Part shown: piece by piece, positions 35,458-43,637 of the stretch | Layout of the letters: each line of letters opens with the position of its first letter | Numbering within the stretch: position 1 is the stretch's first letter | NCBI RefSeq assembly: GCF_000760095.1 | Contig: NZ_JNAR01000017.1 | Span: 111,266-175,265 of the forward strand | Reading direction: 5' to 3' | DNA length: 64,000 bases | From: Prochlorococcus marinus str. MIT 9401 | GTDB taxonomy: Bacteria > Cyanobacteriota > Cyanobacteriia > PCC-6307 > Cyanobiaceae | Notes under the pieces: model-generated | The model's input: only the letters and a program-made list of their open reading frames with translations | Databases searched by the model: none | What the model was told of the DNA's origin: nothing | Made by a program: the position numbers and the translations under genes

Positions 35458-36660
35458 TTGTCTAAAATTTTAGTATTAAGTAATGGACATGGAGAAGATT
35501 TATCTGGAAGTTTAATAGCTAAGCAATTTCTAAAAAGTGGTTATTCTGTTGATGCTTTGCCAATTGTTGGCAAAGGAAACAATTACGAAAAAGAAAAGAT
35601 TAAGATTATAGGTAAAACTAAAGAATTTAGTACTGGAGGAATTGGCTATAATTCTCTTAAGGGAAGATTAAGTGAGATTTTTGGAGGAGAAATACTTTAT
35701 CTTTTAAGAAGATTATATTTAACGTATAAACTAAGAAAAAATTATGACTATTTTTTTGTAGTTGGAGATATTGTACCGGTTTTTTTTGCATGGATTTGCA
35801 AGAAAGATTTTTTTACATATTTAGTTGCTTATTCCAGTCATTATGAAGGGAAGTTAAAATTACCATGGCCTTCTAAATTTTTCTTGCTCTCACAGAGGGC
35901 AAAAAAAATTTACACAAGAGATTCTCTGACAGCTAATGATTTAACTTTGCAATTAAAAAAGAAAGTATCTTTTTTAGGAAATCCATTTATGGATAAGTTT
36001 TTTGCCAGAAATAAAGAATTAAAGAAATCTGAATTTAGTATTGGATTATTTCCAGGAAGTAGATTCCCTGAAATAATAGAAAATTTTGTTTTGATTTTAG
36101 AGGTATTAGAGCACCTTTCAGATTTAAGATATTTTCAAAAAATTGAATTTAATTTTGCAATAGTTAATGCTTTATCTGCAGCAAAAATTAAGGAGATATT
36201 TAAAAAAAGAAGATGGTTTAAATTAGAAAAAATAACAGAGAAGGATCTCTTGAAATTCCAATATAAAACATTAGAGGTGAATATATATTGGAATAATTTT
36301 GAAAAAATATTATTGAAAAGTAGATGCTGTATTAGTATGGCTGGAACTGCAGCAGAGCAAGCGATTGGATTAGGTAAGCCGGTTATTCAAATTGAAGGTA
36401 AAGGCCCACAATTTACAAAATCTTTTGCGGAAGCACAAAGACGTTTGCTTGGAAAGTATATTTTTTGTGCCAGTAATTATAAAGATAAGAATGATCAAAT
36501 AAATCAGACAATTAAATTGATCATAAAAGTAATATATCTAATAAAGCTAAACAAGAAGTTTATGATCTCATGTAATGAAAATGCGAAACAAAGACTAGGT
36601 GAAAACAAAGCTTGTCTTAAGATGGTTGATGATATGAATATTGTTATAAATAATGACTAA
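35458..36660 (+). CDS. Lipid-A-disaccharide-synthase-related glycosyltransferase
   Basis: 400-aa protein of the LpxB-like GT-B family. NGHGEDLSGSLIA at the N terminus is related to the LpxB G-E-x-S-G-D motif, LFPGSRFPEI matches the L-x-P-G-S-R-x-x-E motif and SMAGTAAEQAIGLGKPVIQ the donor-binding region. LpxB proper makes lipid A disaccharide; marine Prochlorococcus lacks usual lipid A genes near here, so the true substrate is uncertain. The TTG start at 35458 follows the TPR stop by one base. Confidence 0.75.
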   Translation: MSKILVLSNGHGEDLSGSLIAKQFLKSGYSVDALPIVGKGNNYEKEKIKIIGKTKEFSTGGIGYNSLKGRLSEIFGGEILYLLRRLYLTYKLRKNYDYFFVVGDIVPVFFAWICKKDFFTYLVAYSSHYEGKLKLPWPSKFFLLSQRAKKIYTRDSLTANDLTLQLKKKVSFLGNPFMDKFFARNKELKKSEFSIGLFPGSRFPEIIENFVLILEVLEHLSDLRYFQKIEFNFAIVNALSAAKIKEIFKKRRWFKLEKITEKDLLKFQYKTLEVNIYWNNFEKILLKSRCCISMAGTAAEQAIGLGKPVIQIEGKGPQFTKSFAEAQRRLLGKYIFCASNYKDKNDQINQTIKLIIKVIYLIKLNKKFMISCNENAKQRLGENKACLKMVDDMNIVINND

Positions 36661-36922
36661 GGAAGATAATCAAAATAAGTTACAACAAATAATTGATAAT
36701 TTGTTATTAATAAATTTATTTACAGTAATTTTTTTTGCAATATTTTTTATTTTTGCAATCATCATGCAATTAAATGGGATATTTGTTTTCATTAATTTTA
36801 TTCAGATAGTTTGGAATCCTCTTATAGTTCCATTAATAACAATTCTTATCATTGGTGCTTTAGTAAACGGTATTAATTCTTGGTGGAGGCGTAGATTGCT
36901 TTCTCAAGAAGAGGATATTTAA
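36653..36922 (+). CDS. Small integral membrane protein, hypothetical (89 aa)
   Basis: Two long hydrophobic helices (residues about 18-43 and 46-66 approximately, IFFAIFFIFAIIMQL and LIVPLITILIIGALV) flanked by polar ends. No family recognised. It overlaps the upstream LpxB-like gene by 8 bases, so it is coupled to it, and its 3' end overlaps the convergent epimerase by 50 bases. Confidence 0.6.
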   Translation: MTKEDNQNKLQQIIDNLLLINLFTVIFFAIFFIFAIIMQLNGIFVFINFIQIVWNPLIVPLITILIIGALVNGINSWWRRRLLSQEEDI

Positions 36923-37799
36923 AATCATAATTTTTAAGTTTACTGCTTATTACTTTTTGCCCCTCTAATACAACTTTTGCTCCATCTCCTAACAATATTT
37001 TTAAAACCGCACCTGGCACTGGAAGTAAATTAGGTCTATTCAGACATTTGCCTAAAGTCTGAGAAAATTCTCTCATTAATATTGGATTGGGTGCAACAGC
37101 ATTAAATACTCCTGAATATTTTTTATCTACTAATGCTTGAGTTATTAATTCACATAAATCACTTCTGTGAATCCAACTCATCCATTGCTTACCATCTCCA
37201 ATTGGACCACCTAATCCAACTTTAAATATAGGAAGCATTTTCCCTAATGCTCCTCCATCTGACTCTAGAACAATGCCAATTCTAAAAATAACCAACCTTG
37301 AGAAAAATGGTTTTTCAGCTGCGACCGCTTCCCATTTTTTGCAAAGATTAGCTAGAAAGTCTTCTCCTCCAATACTATTTTCAGTAAATTCATCAGACAA
37401 ACTTGTACCGTAATAACCTATTGCCGATCCATTTATAATGATTTTTGGGTTGATTTTGAAATTCTTAAGGGTCTTCATCATAAATTTCGTAGTTTTAATA
37501 CGACTATTTTCAATTTCTTGTTTTTGTGCAGAAGTCCATTTTTTTTCTGCTATGGGTTCTCCCATTAAGTTAATAATTCCATCTGTCTCTCTTAAGATAT
37601 TTAGAAGATTTTCATTATTCCAGTTTTTTTCTTTTGATAAATCTATTTGAAAAAATTTAAATTTATTGAAATCTAAATTAAGCTTTAACTTACTTATGGG
37701 TTTTCTACTTACAATGTATATTTCATGATTTTTATTTAGTAATGTTGGTACCAATTCTTTTCCAACAAATCCAGTGCAGCCAAGTAGTAAAAGACGCAT
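36873..37799 (-). CDS. NAD-dependent epimerase-like protein (TIGR01777/DUF1731 family)
   Basis: 308-aa Rossmann-fold protein from ATG 37799; an in-frame ATG at 37820 would add seven residues. The dinucleotide motif is LLGCTGFVGKEL at residues about 5-16, NGSAIGYYG and PWSRLVIF-like (FSRLVIFRIG) elements follow, and MPIFKVGLGGPIGDGKQWMSWIH is the signature of this family. Function unknown; often linked to cell division or metabolism by annotation only. Confidence 0.8.
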   Translation of the reverse strand: MRLLLLGCTGFVGKELVPTLLNKNHEIYIVSRKPISKLKLNLDFNKFKFFQIDLSKEKNWNNENLLNILRETDGIINLMGEPIAEKKWTSAQKQEIENSRIKTTKFMMKTLKNFKINPKIIINGSAIGYYGTSLSDEFTENSIGGEDFLANLCKKWEAVAAEKPFFSRLVIFRIGIVLESDGGALGKMLPIFKVGLGGPIGDGKQWMSWIHRSDLCELITQALVDKKYSGVFNAVAPNPILMREFSQTLGKCLNRPNLLPVPGAVLKILLGDGAKVVLEGQKVISSKLKNYDFKYPLLEKAIYASTKN

Positions 37800-37901
37800 A
37801 TTTTTCAAGATGTTTATCATTTAAGGCTATTAAATTTTTTAGACGTTTGTAATTATTATTCCGTTATCAATTTTTTTAAATATTTATTAAACAAGTTTTT
37901 G

Positions 37902-37907
37902 TATAAT
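37902..37907 (+). promoter_or_regulatory. Candidate -10 box for ndhO
   Basis: TATAAT, 29 bases upstream of the ndhO ATG. A recognisable -35 is lacking, as is common for this genus. Confidence 0.4.
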
Positions 37908-37936
37908 AAATTTCAAATAACTTTGTTGTTTTTATT

Positions 37937-38173
37937 ATGACAGACTCTATTCCAAAGAAACCTCTCAAGAAAGGAAGCTTAGTTTTTGTCGATAGAGAAA
38001 ATTATATAAAAAGTATCGAGGCTTTAGCTAGTGATCATGATCTACCTAACTATGTCTTTGAAGGTCCTGGAGAGATTCTTTCAGTCAAAGACGAATATGC
38101 TCAGATTCGATGGCGCAGACCTGTCCCAGATGTTTGGTTGAAATTAGATCAACTTAAAGAATATATTCAATAA
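37937..38173 (+). CDS. ndhO: NAD(P)H-quinone oxidoreductase subunit O
   Basis: 78-aa cyanobacterial/plant-specific subunit of the photosynthetic NDH-1 complex, placed near the ferredoxin-binding side. Recognised by KKGSLVFVDRENYI, the stretch YVFEGPGEILSVKDEYAQIRW and the C-terminal VPDVWLKLDQLKE. A single-gene transcript with an upstream TATAAT. Confidence 0.92.
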   Translation: MTDSIPKKPLKKGSLVFVDRENYIKSIEALASDHDLPNYVFEGPGEILSVKDEYAQIRWRRPVPDVWLKLDQLKEYIQ

Positions 38174-38183
38174 ATTTTTATAT

Positions 38184-38861
38184 CTAAAAGTTTTTATTTT
38201 TTTTCTCTTTAGACATCTTAAATTGGATTCTTTTTGCTTCTTTAATCATTTCTCTACCATCAAATAAATAATTATCAACATATCCTTGGGTATATCTATC
38301 AAATTCTGAGAGTGCATCTTTAACTTGTGAAAAACAATGATAAAGATCGATTCCTAAAGCTGAAATAGTTTTAGGAACTATTTGCTTGTGATAAATTTTT
38401 TCAACTTTTTCTATTTTTTTTTGTGAAATACTTATGTAAATACAAAAATTTTCCATTAGCTGGTCATCATATGGATCTGCAGATAGTTCTTTTATTTCGT
38501 TGTTCAAAGGTTTAATTATTTGACTAATTAATCTATTGATCGGAGTATAAATTTCTTTAATCCATGTTTCAACTTCTTTATCTTTAATTGACGAATTATA
38601 TTTTTTTGAATTAAATTTCTCTTCCCAATTTTCATTTAACGAATCAAATGATGAACTGGAAGCGAAAAGACTTCTATCATATTGTTCTTTTTTGATGGGG
38701 TCATTTAGAGTCTCCCAGGCATTTTGTATTGCAAGAAATCGTTCTTTTTTTCCGCCTGTATCAGGATGATGTTGCTTAACTAATGAACGATATGAAGACT
38801 TAATTTCGGTTCTGGTTGCATTTTTTTTGAGTCCTAATTCCTCATATAAATTTTTTTCCAT
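38184..38861 (-). CDS. DnaJ-domain protein
   Basis: 225 aa with an N-terminal J domain (residues about 4-62): ELGLKKNATRTEIKSSYRSLVKQ and HPD at 32-34. No Gly/Phe region or zinc domain, so it is a type III J protein that would stimulate an Hsp70 on a specific client. The C-terminal half is charged and helical. It lies 16 bases downstream of cysK on the same strand. Confidence 0.85.
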   Translation of the reverse strand: MEKNLYEELGLKKNATRTEIKSSYRSLVKQHHPDTGGKKERFLAIQNAWETLNDPIKKEQYDRSLFASSSSFDSLNENWEEKFNSKKYNSSIKDKEVETWIKEIYTPINRLISQIIKPLNNEIKELSADPYDDQLMENFCIYISISQKKIEKVEKIYHKQIVPKTISALGIDLYHCFSQVKDALSEFDRYTQGYVDNYLFDGREMIKEAKRIQFKMSKEKKNKNF

Positions 38862-38877
38862 ATTTATAAATTATGAT

Positions 38878-39846
38878 TTAAAGATAACCATCTGCCCTGG
38901 CTTGAATTGAGGTATTCGATTCAAACATTGCTGTTGATAAATATCTTTCACCAAAACTTGGAAGAATAACTATCAATCTTTTATTCATCAGTTCTTTCCT
39001 CTCACCGATTTTTATAGTTGCTGCTAAAGCTGCACCGCTGCTGATGCCAGATAAAAGGCCTTCTAATCTAGCTAATAAACGCCCATAATAAAATGCTTCA
39101 TCATCATCTATTTGTATAATTTCATCAATTAATTTAGTATTCAGTACTTTCGGTACGAAACCTGCTCCTATACCTTGAATTGAATGAGATCCTGCTTTTT
39201 CTCCAGAAATCACAGCACTTTTTTTGGGCTCTACAGCATATATTTTGCAATTTGGATTAACTTTCTTCAGAAAACGAGCGCAACCAGTAATTGTTCCTCC
39301 CGTGCCTACTCCTGTAACTAGCCCATCTAAATTGTTATTGGATTGGGACCATATTTCTTGAGCCGTTGTTTTTTCATGAATATCTGGATTGGCAAAGTTT
39401 TCAAATTGATTAAATTGATAGCTATTAGCAATGCTTGAAGATAACTCATTAGCTAAATCTAAAGCTCCTTTCATTCCTTCTTTCCCTGGTGTTAACTGTA
39501 ATTCAGCTCCATATGCTCTCAACATTGCTCTCCTCTCAATACTCATTGTATCGGGCATAGTTAATATCAATTTGTAGCCTTTTGCTGCAGCAACCATTGC
39601 TAATGCGATGCCAGTATTCCCACTTGTTGCCTCAATCAACGTTGTTTTTTCTGGTGTTATGAATCCTTCTTTCTCAGCTTTACATAACATTGAATAAGCA
39701 ATGCGATCCTTAACGGACGCTGATGGATTGAAACTTTCAAGTTTGGCTATTATTTCTGGATAACAATTAAAATACTTTCTGATTCGATTTAATTTAACTA
39801 AAGGGGTATTTCCAACAAGAGAAGTTATATCATTTGCTATTTCCAT
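38878..39846 (-). CDS. cysK: Cysteine synthase (O-acetylserine thiol-lyase A)
   Basis: Pyridoxal-phosphate enzyme making cysteine from O-acetylserine and sulfide. PLP-binding lysine is Lys46 in PSASVKDRIA, with the EATSGNTGIALA and VGTGGTITG phosphate and cofactor loops. Length 322 aa is normal. It ends sulfur assimilation begun by cysH at 4.2 kb. It is divergent from the UPF0367 gene across an AT-rich spacer. Confidence 0.94.
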   Translation of the reverse strand: MEIANDITSLVGNTPLVKLNRIRKYFNCYPEIIAKLESFNPSASVKDRIAYSMLCKAEKEGFITPEKTTLIEATSGNTGIALAMVAAAKGYKLILTMPDTMSIERRAMLRAYGAELQLTPGKEGMKGALDLANELSSSIANSYQFNQFENFANPDIHEKTTAQEIWSQSNNNLDGLVTGVGTGGTITGCARFLKKVNPNCKIYAVEPKKSAVISGEKAGSHSIQGIGAGFVPKVLNTKLIDEIIQIDDDEAFYYGRLLARLEGLLSGISSGAALAATIKIGERKELMNKRLIVILPSFGERYLSTAMFESNTSIQARADGYL

Positions 39847-39968
39847 GAAACGATTTTTTAAATTGCAAAATAAAATAATCCACTTATATAGTAATTGTAT
39901 TTAAAGATCTTTTATATAATTTTCTCAAAAGAAATTAATTTAAAATAACTTTCTGCACAGAAATATTT

Positions 39969-39998
39969 ACTATTATAAAAAGTAGTTTTTATAATAGT
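39969..39998. repeat. Perfect 13-bp inverted repeat at the UPF0367 start codon
   Basis: ACTATTATAAAAA, 4-base loop GTAG, TTTTTATAATAGT; the second arm ends one base before the ATG at 40000. Each arm holds a TATAAT on one strand, so it may be a symmetric divergent promoter for cysK and the UPF0367 gene, an operator, or an mRNA hairpin. Confidence 0.6.
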
Positions 39999-39999
39999 T

Positions 40000-40266
40000 A
40001 TGTATTTGTTGGAACTCAGCCTGAGATATTCACCTTTTCCACTTTCAGTACAGAAGAAAGAATTTGATGACGCTAAACGAATTTATGATCAAATAAAAAA
40101 TTCTATGAATGAAACTTTAGAATCCTCAAACTTGATTGAATTAAAGTGTGACAAAGTGCAAGATAAATTAATTGCAGTCAGAGCTAAAGAAATCATTTCT
40201 GTTCAGATATATGAAAAATCTTCAGTAGCAGGAGGAGCTAAAAGGCCAGGTTTTTTCTCAACATAG
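40000..40266 (+). CDS. UPF0367 family protein
   Basis: 88-aa cyanobacterial protein. LRYSPFPLSVQKKEFDDAK, the middle C-D-K-x-x-D-K stretch and SVAGGAKRPGFF match the UPF0367 pattern (M-Y-x-x-E-L-x-L-R at the start and PGFF at the end). Function unknown. The 5' region contains the perfect hairpin that ends next to the ATG. The ABC ATPase gene follows after 13 bases. Confidence 0.8.
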   Translation: MYLLELSLRYSPFPLSVQKKEFDDAKRIYDQIKNSMNETLESSNLIELKCDKVQDKLIAVRAKEIISVQIYEKSSVAGGAKRPGFFST

Positions 40267-40279
40267 ATTAATAGAATTC

Positions 40280-40954
40280 ATGCGAGATTCTCTTGAAAAT
40301 GAAATACCTCAGATTCAATTCAAAGATGTTTTTTTTTCATATCCTGGGAAAAAAGAACATTTAATTTTTAAATGTAATTTTTCAATAAAGAAACCTGGAT
40401 TTTGGATGATCGTAGGTAAAAACGGTAGCGGAAAAAGTACTCTTTTAAAATTAATAAATGGAATAATCAAACCCCAAAATGGAGTTATTGATTCTAAAGG
40501 AAATATTGGTATGGTATTTCAAAATCCTGATCATCAAATATTGATGCCGAATTGCAGAAGTGAACTTCTAATTAATATTAATCATAATTTAAGTCAAAAT
40601 GAAATCAATAAAAAAATTGAATATGTGCTTGATAAGGTAGGAATGACTGGTTTTGAAAAAAGGCCAATTCATACACTAAGTGGTGGACAAAAACAACGTT
40701 TAACTATTGCATGCTCTCTTATTAGTAATAGAAATTTTATTCTTTTGGATGAGCCTACTGCTTTACTTGATCAAACCAGCCAAATAAAAGTTTTAAAAAC
40801 TATTAAAAATCTTACAAATGACCATAAAAAACCTTTATCTGCTTTGTGGATTACTCATCGTTATGAAGAATTAACTTATGCTGATGCAGTAGCAGAGTTG
40901 AAAAATGGATTTTTATCTAGCTGGCAAGATCCATCAAATTTTCAATATAATTAA
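40280..40954 (+). CDS. ABC transporter ATP-binding protein (ECF/CbiO-like)
   Basis: 224-aa ATPase with Walker A GKNGSGKST, Q-loop GMVFQNPDHQILM, signature LSGGQKQRL and Walker B FILLDEPTALLD. The Q-loop sequence NPDHQ is typical of cobalt/ECF-type CbiO ATPases. No membrane partner lies adjacent; it would pair with a component encoded elsewhere. The tRNA-Asn gene follows. Confidence 0.82.
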   Translation: MRDSLENEIPQIQFKDVFFSYPGKKEHLIFKCNFSIKKPGFWMIVGKNGSGKSTLLKLINGIIKPQNGVIDSKGNIGMVFQNPDHQILMPNCRSELLININHNLSQNEINKKIEYVLDKVGMTGFEKRPIHTLSGGQKQRLTIACSLISNRNFILLDEPTALLDQTSQIKVLKTIKNLTNDHKKPLSALWITHRYEELTYADAVAELKNGFLSSWQDPSNFQYN

Positions 40955-40963
40955 TTCTTGTAC

Positions 40964-40993
40964 TTGTCATAAGGTACTTTAAAGAGCTAAATT
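40964..40993 (+). promoter_or_regulatory. Candidate promoter of tRNA-Asn
   Basis: TTGTCA (40964-40969), 18 bases, TAAATT (40988-40993), placing a start near 41000, just before the tRNA. Weak -10. Confidence 0.35.
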
Positions 40994-41003
40994 CATTGTA
41001 TAT

Positions 41004-41075
<72 letters not shown>

Positions 41076-41097
41076 TTATATATCTTTTAAAGCATAA

Positions 41098-41122
41098 CAA
41101 AGATCCCACAAGGGTCTTTTTT
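41098..41122 (+). terminator. Intrinsic terminator after tRNA-Asn
   Basis: AGATCCC and GGGTCT form a 6-bp stem with one bulged base and an ACAA loop, followed by six T. Strand and position fit termination of the tRNA transcript. Confidence 0.55.
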
Positions 41123-41198
41123 AATGTCTGCTACTAGCTTCTCAGGGTATTACGGATATACAACTAATTATAATATAGGACATCTTGACTAGAACATT

Positions 41199-41284
41199 AC
41201 TAGTCTTTTACTAGTCTTTTACTAGTCTTTTACTAGTCCATATGGTGATTGAATTTCTGATGCTATTACTAGTTTCTACTAGTC
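41199..41284. repeat. Tandem ACTAGT-containing repeats
   Basis: Four copies of ACTAGTC at 41199, 41210, 41221 and 41232 are spaced by TTTT, giving an 11-base period (unit ACTAGTCTTTT). Two further ACTAGT lie at 41268 and 41278, inside the following ORF, making six in 86 bases. The core ACTAGT is palindromic. Confidence 0.75.
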
Positions 41285-41439
41285 TCGCAAACACGCTTGA
41301 TGAATATCCTTTAGATGAGAAAAGATGTATGAAACAGGCGACTGTAGAAATGAGAAAAATAGTACCGCCCAGGAATATAGGGTTATGTACTTTGAATGCG
41401 GAATATGTGAAATGTATGAATTCAAATCATCACTTTTAA
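41242..41439 (+). CDS. Small secreted protein (65 aa), hypothetical
   Basis: 65-aa product with a hydrophobic start (residues 2-15) and a likely signal-peptidase site after Ala-Asn-Thr (residues 16-18). The mature part is about 47 residues with three Cys (KRC, GLC and KC). ATG 41242 begins just after the tandem repeats, and two ACTAGT copies lie within its signal-peptide codons. I recognise no family. It is in the gene-poor stretch after tRNA-Asn and could be accessory. Confidence 0.45.
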   Translation: MVIEFLMLLLVSTSLANTLDEYPLDEKRCMKQATVEMRKIVPPRNIGLCTLNAEYVKCMNSNHHF

Positions 41440-42099
41440 ACATTTAACTACTACTCAATGAAATATATTAATTATAGTTATTGCTCATTTCTTAGTTAAA
41501 AAATATCCTTATTTTGCTATTGCAATACTTGGTAAATCTCTTTTTTGGAATATTGCTTTTCTTAAATAATTTTTCTATGTAATTATTTGCTAAGAAATAA
41601 TTCAAATGTTACTTAAATAAAAAAATAAGAAATAGTATAACCTCTAAAATTTTAGAAAAAACTATGTGGTTTATTGTTTACCCAAAAGAATTTTCATTGC
41701 TAAATTAAAAATGGGTTTTCCTTTGGGTTTGTTCTATAAATTTTTATGGATTTAGTGCTTCAGTATATGTGATAAATGCTCTTGATAAGTTTCTTATAAT
41801 CCCGCCTGAGGATTTGATACATTTCAAAAAGTATGAAAATTCCCCTGAAAAGGTTATTTGTTTTATTTATAAACCTCTTTTTTGTCAAAAAAATGTTTTG
41901 CCGATGTATAATCTGAAAAAATAATTAACTATTAATAACAGTAAATAGAACACTTAATAAATATATCACAACTTAAATTACTACTAATATACATAAATTT
42001 TATATGTTTCAGTAACAGTAATTAGAACATTCACTAAATTCTTCAAATAATAAAAATAAGTTAATTTTTGTACTGTATAAATTACACTTTGCAGAAATT
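41440..42099. other. Gene-poor stretch, 660 bases
   Basis: No convincing gene. An open frame from a GTG at 41769 to 41924 (51 codons) and a hydrophobic, startless open stretch at 41462-41569 could be gene remnants. A near copy of the tRNA-Asn 3' end lies at 41794-41812. The rest is AT-rich with no repeats that I can see. Confidence 0.55.
41794..41812 (+). other. Degenerate copy of the tRNA-Asn 3' end (att-like)
   Basis: TTATAATCCCGCCTGAGGA matches the tRNA-Asn 3' end (41056-41074) at 15 of 19 positions, and at 13 of 15 from 41798 on. The last 7 bases, CTGAGGA, can pair with the tRNA 5' acceptor strand TCCTCGG with one wobble. Integrative elements leave such copies. The match lies inside a short open frame, so chance is not excluded. 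Confidence 0.5.
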
Positions 42100-42459
42100 C
42101 TAATCATCCCACATATCCGTTTTGTCTTGATCTAAATTATTATTCTTGAGTAATTCTATTCTTTTTTTCTGAGAATCTATCTCTGTTTCAGGAACGTTTT
42201 TCTCGTCAATGTATTTTGTTTGTATTTCTAGGATAACTATTTCAAATTGCTCTCCAAAAAAATCTGACATTTCTCTCCATGCTTCTATTTCTTCTTCTTT
42301 GTCGATAGTATCGTTTATCTGATGAGAAATAATTTCTAGTACGTATTGTTTAAGCTCTTGATGACTCATTGAGTCTACTTTTTTTTGAATGTAAAATTCT
42401 TTAAGTTTTTCTAGTTGCTTTTTTGATAAATCAGAATAGATAAATGATTTCTTTTTCAT
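42100..42459 (-). CDS. Hypothetical charged helical protein (119 aa)
   Basis: 119-aa highly charged, mostly helical, soluble protein (KKQLEKLKEFYIQKKVDSM; EEEIEAWREMSDFFG). It resembles small accessory proteins common in Prochlorococcus and cyanophage-related regions, but I cannot assign a family. It lies alone and antisense to its neighbours in the tRNA-Asn-rpaA interval. Confidence 0.55.
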   Translation of the reverse strand: MKKKSFIYSDLSKKQLEKLKEFYIQKKVDSMSHQELKQYVLEIISHQINDTIDKEEEIEAWREMSDFFGEQFEIVILEIQTKYIDEKNVPETEIDSQKKRIELLKNNNLDQDKTDMWDD

Positions 42460-42851
42460 AAATACTTAAATTTTTTTTAATATAAACAAAATTATTACTT
42501 AAAACACTCAGAATAAATCAAAAGCTCAACCCAGTTTAATCTTCTTTGAAAAGCGAGAATCACCATCTTTTTGAGTTGTGAAATAATTTACTATTGCAAT
42601 AAGGATTAGGTATTATTCATTAATTTTCTTCTAATACCCCTCTAATTATTAAGAAAAAGTAAATAGAATCCAAAGAAAATGTAAAATTTAAAGTTTTTAA
42701 AAATTTGTAATTTCTCTTTAATACCTTGCTATTATTGAATAAATCGATAAAACTAATTGATAAAATTGTTTACATTAATTCTGCAATCTTTATAAATTCT
42801 TGAGAGAATCGTATTACCAAAAATTTAATTTTAATTTAATAGTATATAAAT
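42460..42851. other. Intergenic region upstream of rpaA, about 390 bases
   Basis: AT-rich; no ORF or tRNA seen. It contains a GTTTACATT (near 42768), half of a possible HLR1-like site, but no second half at the required spacing. It probably includes the rpaA promoter and leader, e.g. the TATAAA-like sequences close to the ATG. Nothing else is recognisable. Confidence 0.5.
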
Positions 42852-43634
42852 ATGAAAATTTCCATCCTTTTAATTGAAGATGATCGTGATATGCGTGATT
42901 TAGTTGCTAGGCATTTAGAACATTCTGGCTTCGATGTTCAAAAAGCTGAAGACGGAATTAAAGGTCAAGCATTAGCTCTTCAATACGCACCAGATTTAAT
43001 ATTGTTAGATTTAATGCTTCCAAGTGTTGATGGATTAACTCTTTGTCAGAGACTTAGAAGAGACGAGAGAACATCTAACATACCAATTTTGATGATAACG
43101 GCATTGGGTGGTCTCAAAGACAAAGTTACTGGATTTAATTCCGGGGCTGATGATTACATTACTAAACCATTTGATTTAGAAGAATTACATGTGCGTATAA
43201 AAGCTCTACTAAGGAGAACCAACAGAGCTCAGTTGAATTCAAGTAATCAGCAAGAAATATTAAATTATGGACCCTTAACTCTTGTTCCTGAAAGATTTGA
43301 AGCTATCTGGTTTGAATCTCCTATTAGATTAACTCACCTTGAATTTGAATTATTGCATTGTCTTTTACAAAGACATGGGCAAACCGTATCACCTGCATTG
43401 ATTCTTAAAGAAGTTTGGGGATATGAACCTGATGATGATATTGAGACGATAAGAGTCCATATAAGACACTTACGAACCAAGTTAGAACCTGATCCACGTA
43501 AACCTACTTATATTAAAACTGTATATGGAGCAGGATATTGTCTCGAGTTACCGATAGGTCCTCAAGTTGAAATTGCTAAGCAAGAATTTATTCAATCAAA
43601 AAAACCTAATTTAATAAATTCAGCAATAGATTAA
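42852..43634 (+). CDS. rpaA: Response regulator RpaA (OmpR family)
   Basis: Output regulator of the circadian clock (SasA-RpaA) and of phycobilisome association in cyanobacteria. The receiver domain has the acidic pair Asp10/11, phospho-acceptor Asp53 (LLDLMLP) and Lys105 (TKPF). The DNA-binding winged helix has [19 protein letters not shown] and [21 protein letters not shown], which match RpaA rather than RpaB. Length 260 aa. Confidence 0.92.
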   Translation: MKISILLIEDDRDMRDLVARHLEHSGFDVQKAEDGIKGQALALQYAPDLILLDLMLPSVDGLTLCQRLRRDERTSNIPILMITALGGLKDKVTGFNSGADDYITKPFDLEELHVRIKALLRRTNRAQLNSSNQQEILNYGPLTLVPERFEAIWFESPIRLTHLEFELLHCLLQRHGQTVSPALILKEVWGYEPDDDIETIRVHIRHLRTKLEPDPRKPTYIKTVYGAGYCLELPIGPQVEIAKQEFIQSKKPNLINSAID

Positions 43635-43637
43635 ATT

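Noticed and set aside
41769..41924. 51-codon frame from a GTG in the gene-poor interval
   Set aside because: No ribosome-binding site, no recognisable family, and it contains the degenerate tRNA copy; more likely a remnant.
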